A stretch of 15,028 bases of DNA, from positions 1 to 15,028 of the forward strand of contig JBBEBE010000011.1 of assembly GCA_040882505.1 (NCBI GenBank), read 5' to 3'. Source of the DNA: JBBEBE01 sp040882505 (GTDB lineage: Bacteria > Bacteroidota > Rhodothermia > Balneolales > Balneolaceae). The notes beneath the pieces are model-generated. The model made no database searches, was not told the origin of the DNA, and saw only the letters and a list, made by a program, of their open reading frames with translations. Every line of letters begins with the position of its first letter. The stretch's first letter is position 1. A program made the translations under genes and the position numbers. Below are positions 13,963 through 15,028 of the stretch, piece after piece.

Positions 13963-14606
13963 TATGCTACCTCCGCAGTGGATTTATTGTAGATCTTCAC
14001 GTAGCCACCGTTTCGACCAGGAACCGAACCCGTAACAAGCAGGGTATTGGACTCTTCGAAAATCTTGGCCACACTCAGATTTTTTATTTTCACTTGGTCA
14101 TTACCGGAACGTCCAGCCATTCTCTTTCCTTTGAAAACTCGAGAAGGATCCGAGGCATTACCAATGGAGCCAGGCGCTCGCAGACGATCAGACTGACCGT
14201 GAGTTGTTTCGCCAACACCACCGAAGTTATGTCGTTTCATGACACCTGTGAAACCTTTTCCTTTGCTGATACCGATGACATCGACAATGTCTCCAGCATT
14301 GAAAATATCCGATACCTTGATCTCGTCACCGAGTGATACACCTTCCGGAAGATCGCCCCGAAACTCAGTGATTCGGGCCTTTGCATTGGCACCGGCTTTC
14401 GAGAGGTGACCTTTTAGTGCTTTGGACAAACTCTTTTCACTTTTATCAAATGAAGCAAGTTGCAGCCCACTGTATCCGTCAGACTCTTCTGTCTTGATCT
14501 GGGTAATGACGCACGGCTCCACTTCGATGACAGTAACCGGAATGCTCCGTCCCAGTTCATCGAAAATACTCGTCATACCAACTTTCTTTCCTATCAAACC
14601 ACTCAT
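13962..14606 (-). CDS. rplC: Large ribosomal subunit protein L3
   Basis: L3 (214 aa) is an early 50S assembly protein whose long central extension reaches the peptidyl transferase centre. It opens with the typical GLIGKKVGMT and carries the conserved centre around residues 115-165, including RHNFGGV, the THGQSDRLRAPGSIG stretch and VFKGKRMAGR. The position matching E. coli Gln150, which PrmB methylates, is Asn here (GSIGN150), so that modification is unlikely. A Shine-Dalgarno-like AAGGA lies a few bases before the ATG. The TAA stop overlaps the rplD start by one base (TAATG), which suggests translational coupling. Confidence 0.97.
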   Translation of the reverse strand: MSGLIGKKVGMTSIFDELGRSIPVTVIEVEPCVITQIKTEESDGYSGLQLASFDKSEKSLSKALKGHLSKAGANAKARITEFRGDLPEGVSLGDEIKVSDIFNAGDIVDVIGISKGKGFTGVMKRHNFGGVGETTHGQSDRLRAPGSIGNASDPSRVFKGKRMAGRSGNDQVKIKNLSVAKIFEESNTLLVTGSVPGRNGGYVKIYNKSTAEVA

Positions 14607-14628
14607 GGGTATCCTTCTTTGTCAGCGT

Positions 14629-14940
14629 TTATACTTTAATTTCGACATCTACACCTGATGGAAGCTCCAGCTTCATCAGAGCATCGACTGTCTGTGAACC
14701 GGTAGACAGTATATCGATCAGACGTTTGTGAGAACGATACTCAAATTGTTCTCTGGACTTCTTGTTCACGTGAACCGAACGATTAACCGTGATAATATTC
14801 TTCTTTGTCGGCAACGGAATCGGACCCGATACAACGGCACCGGTCGACTTAACCGTTTGAATAATCTTCTCTGCAGACTTGTCAATCAGGTTGTGATCGT
14901 ACGACTTCAGCTTGATACGTATTTTCTGTTGTGTTGCCAC
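14629..14940 (-). CDS. rpsJ: Small ribosomal subunit protein S10
   Basis: S10 (103 aa, the usual length) sits in the head of the 30S subunit and, in well-studied bacteria, also joins NusB in antitermination and contacts NusG. The family signature is seen around residues 35-46 (AVVSGPIPLPTK), followed by the extended loop near residues 57-72 (VHVNKKSREQFEYRSHKR) that inserts into the ribosome. The start is GTG: the protein begins MATQQKIRIKL and there is no in-frame ATG between it and the upstream tuf stop. Only a weak GGGAT element precedes the GTG. It opens the S10 section, 22 bases before rplC. Confidence 0.97.
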   Translation of the reverse strand: MATQQKIRIKLKSYDHNLIDKSAEKIIQTVKSTGAVVSGPIPLPTKKNIITVNRSVHVNKKSREQFEYRSHKRLIDILSTGSQTVDALMKLELPSGVDVEIKV

Positions 14941-14966
14941 GTGTTATCCCAGGTCTGTTTTAAGAA

Positions 14967-15028
14967 TTAGTCCAGAATTTTTGATACGACACCGGCACCC
15001 ACGGTTCGGCCACCCTCACGGATCGCAA
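14967..15028 (-). CDS. tuf: Elongation factor Tu, C-terminal end (partial, cut by window edge)
   Basis: Only the last 19 codons and a TAA stop are inside the window. They read AIREGGRTVGAGVVSKILD, the highly conserved C-terminus of EF-Tu domain 3. EF-Tu is the GTPase that delivers aminoacyl-tRNA to the ribosomal A site. The stop lies 26 bases before the rpsJ start on the same strand, so tuf probably belongs to the same transcript. The GTPase domain lies outside the window, and I cannot tell whether a second tuf copy exists elsewhere. Confidence 0.95.
   Translation of the reverse strand, partial: AIREGGRTVGAGVVSKILD

Noticed and set aside
1..15028. Mobile elements, CRISPR arrays, tRNA or rRNA genes, defence systems
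   Set aside because: No transposase, repeated spacer pattern, tRNA-like or rRNA-like segment was seen; nearly all bases are taken up by housekeeping genes in conserved order.

Overview
This window is an almost gap-free ribosomal protein superoperon, the fused S10 - spc - alpha cluster. Everything is transcribed on the minus strand, so the biological order runs from right to left. I see 29 complete protein genes plus the 3' end of an EF-Tu gene at the right edge. The composition (GC in the mid-40s percent by eye), the order map - infA - rpmJ - rpsM - rpsK - rpsD - rpoA - rplQ, the zinc-free forms of S4, S14 and L36, and an L17 with a long C-terminal extension all suggest the Bacteroidota/Rhodothermota/Balneolota group (FCB bacteria). 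Recognisable Shine-Dalgarno sequences before several genes fit a Rhodothermota/Balneolota-like lineage better than classical Bacteroidota, which mostly lack them. This placement is inference, not proof.

Layout in transcription order. (1) S10 section: tuf 3' end (14967-15028), rpsJ, rplC, rplD, rplW, rplB, rpsS, rplV, rpsC, rplP, rpmC, rpsQ (down to 9827). (2) spc section: rplN, rplX, rplE, rpsN, rpsH, rplF, rplR, rpsE, rplO, secY (9805-4479); rpmD (L30), usually between rpsE and rplO, is absent. (3) map and infA, then the 38-codon rpmJ at 3304-3420. (4) alpha section: rpsM, rpsK, rpsD, rpoA, rplQ (3291-185). (5) A gene-free stretch of 184 bases at the left end holds a 10-bp inverted repeat that may end the transcript, and a weak promoter-like pair pointing out of the window.

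Spacing is 11 to 33 bases between genes, with four overlapping junctions: rplC/rplD (1 base), rplD/rplW (4), rpmC/rpsQ (1) and secY/map (1). There is no gap large enough for another gene and no convincing internal terminator. The genes therefore look co-transcribed and give coordinated production of ribosomal proteins for both subunits, the RNA polymerase alpha subunit, translation initiation factor IF-1, the main Sec channel subunit and methionine aminopeptidase.

Nothing here looks like a new system, a mobile element, a CRISPR array or a defence gene. The points worth a second look are the missing rpmD, the complete loss of zinc ligands in three ribosomal proteins, the L17 tail, TTG and GTG starts for rpsC and rpsJ, the tuf-rpsJ junction with no room for an S10 leader, and the signals at the left end.
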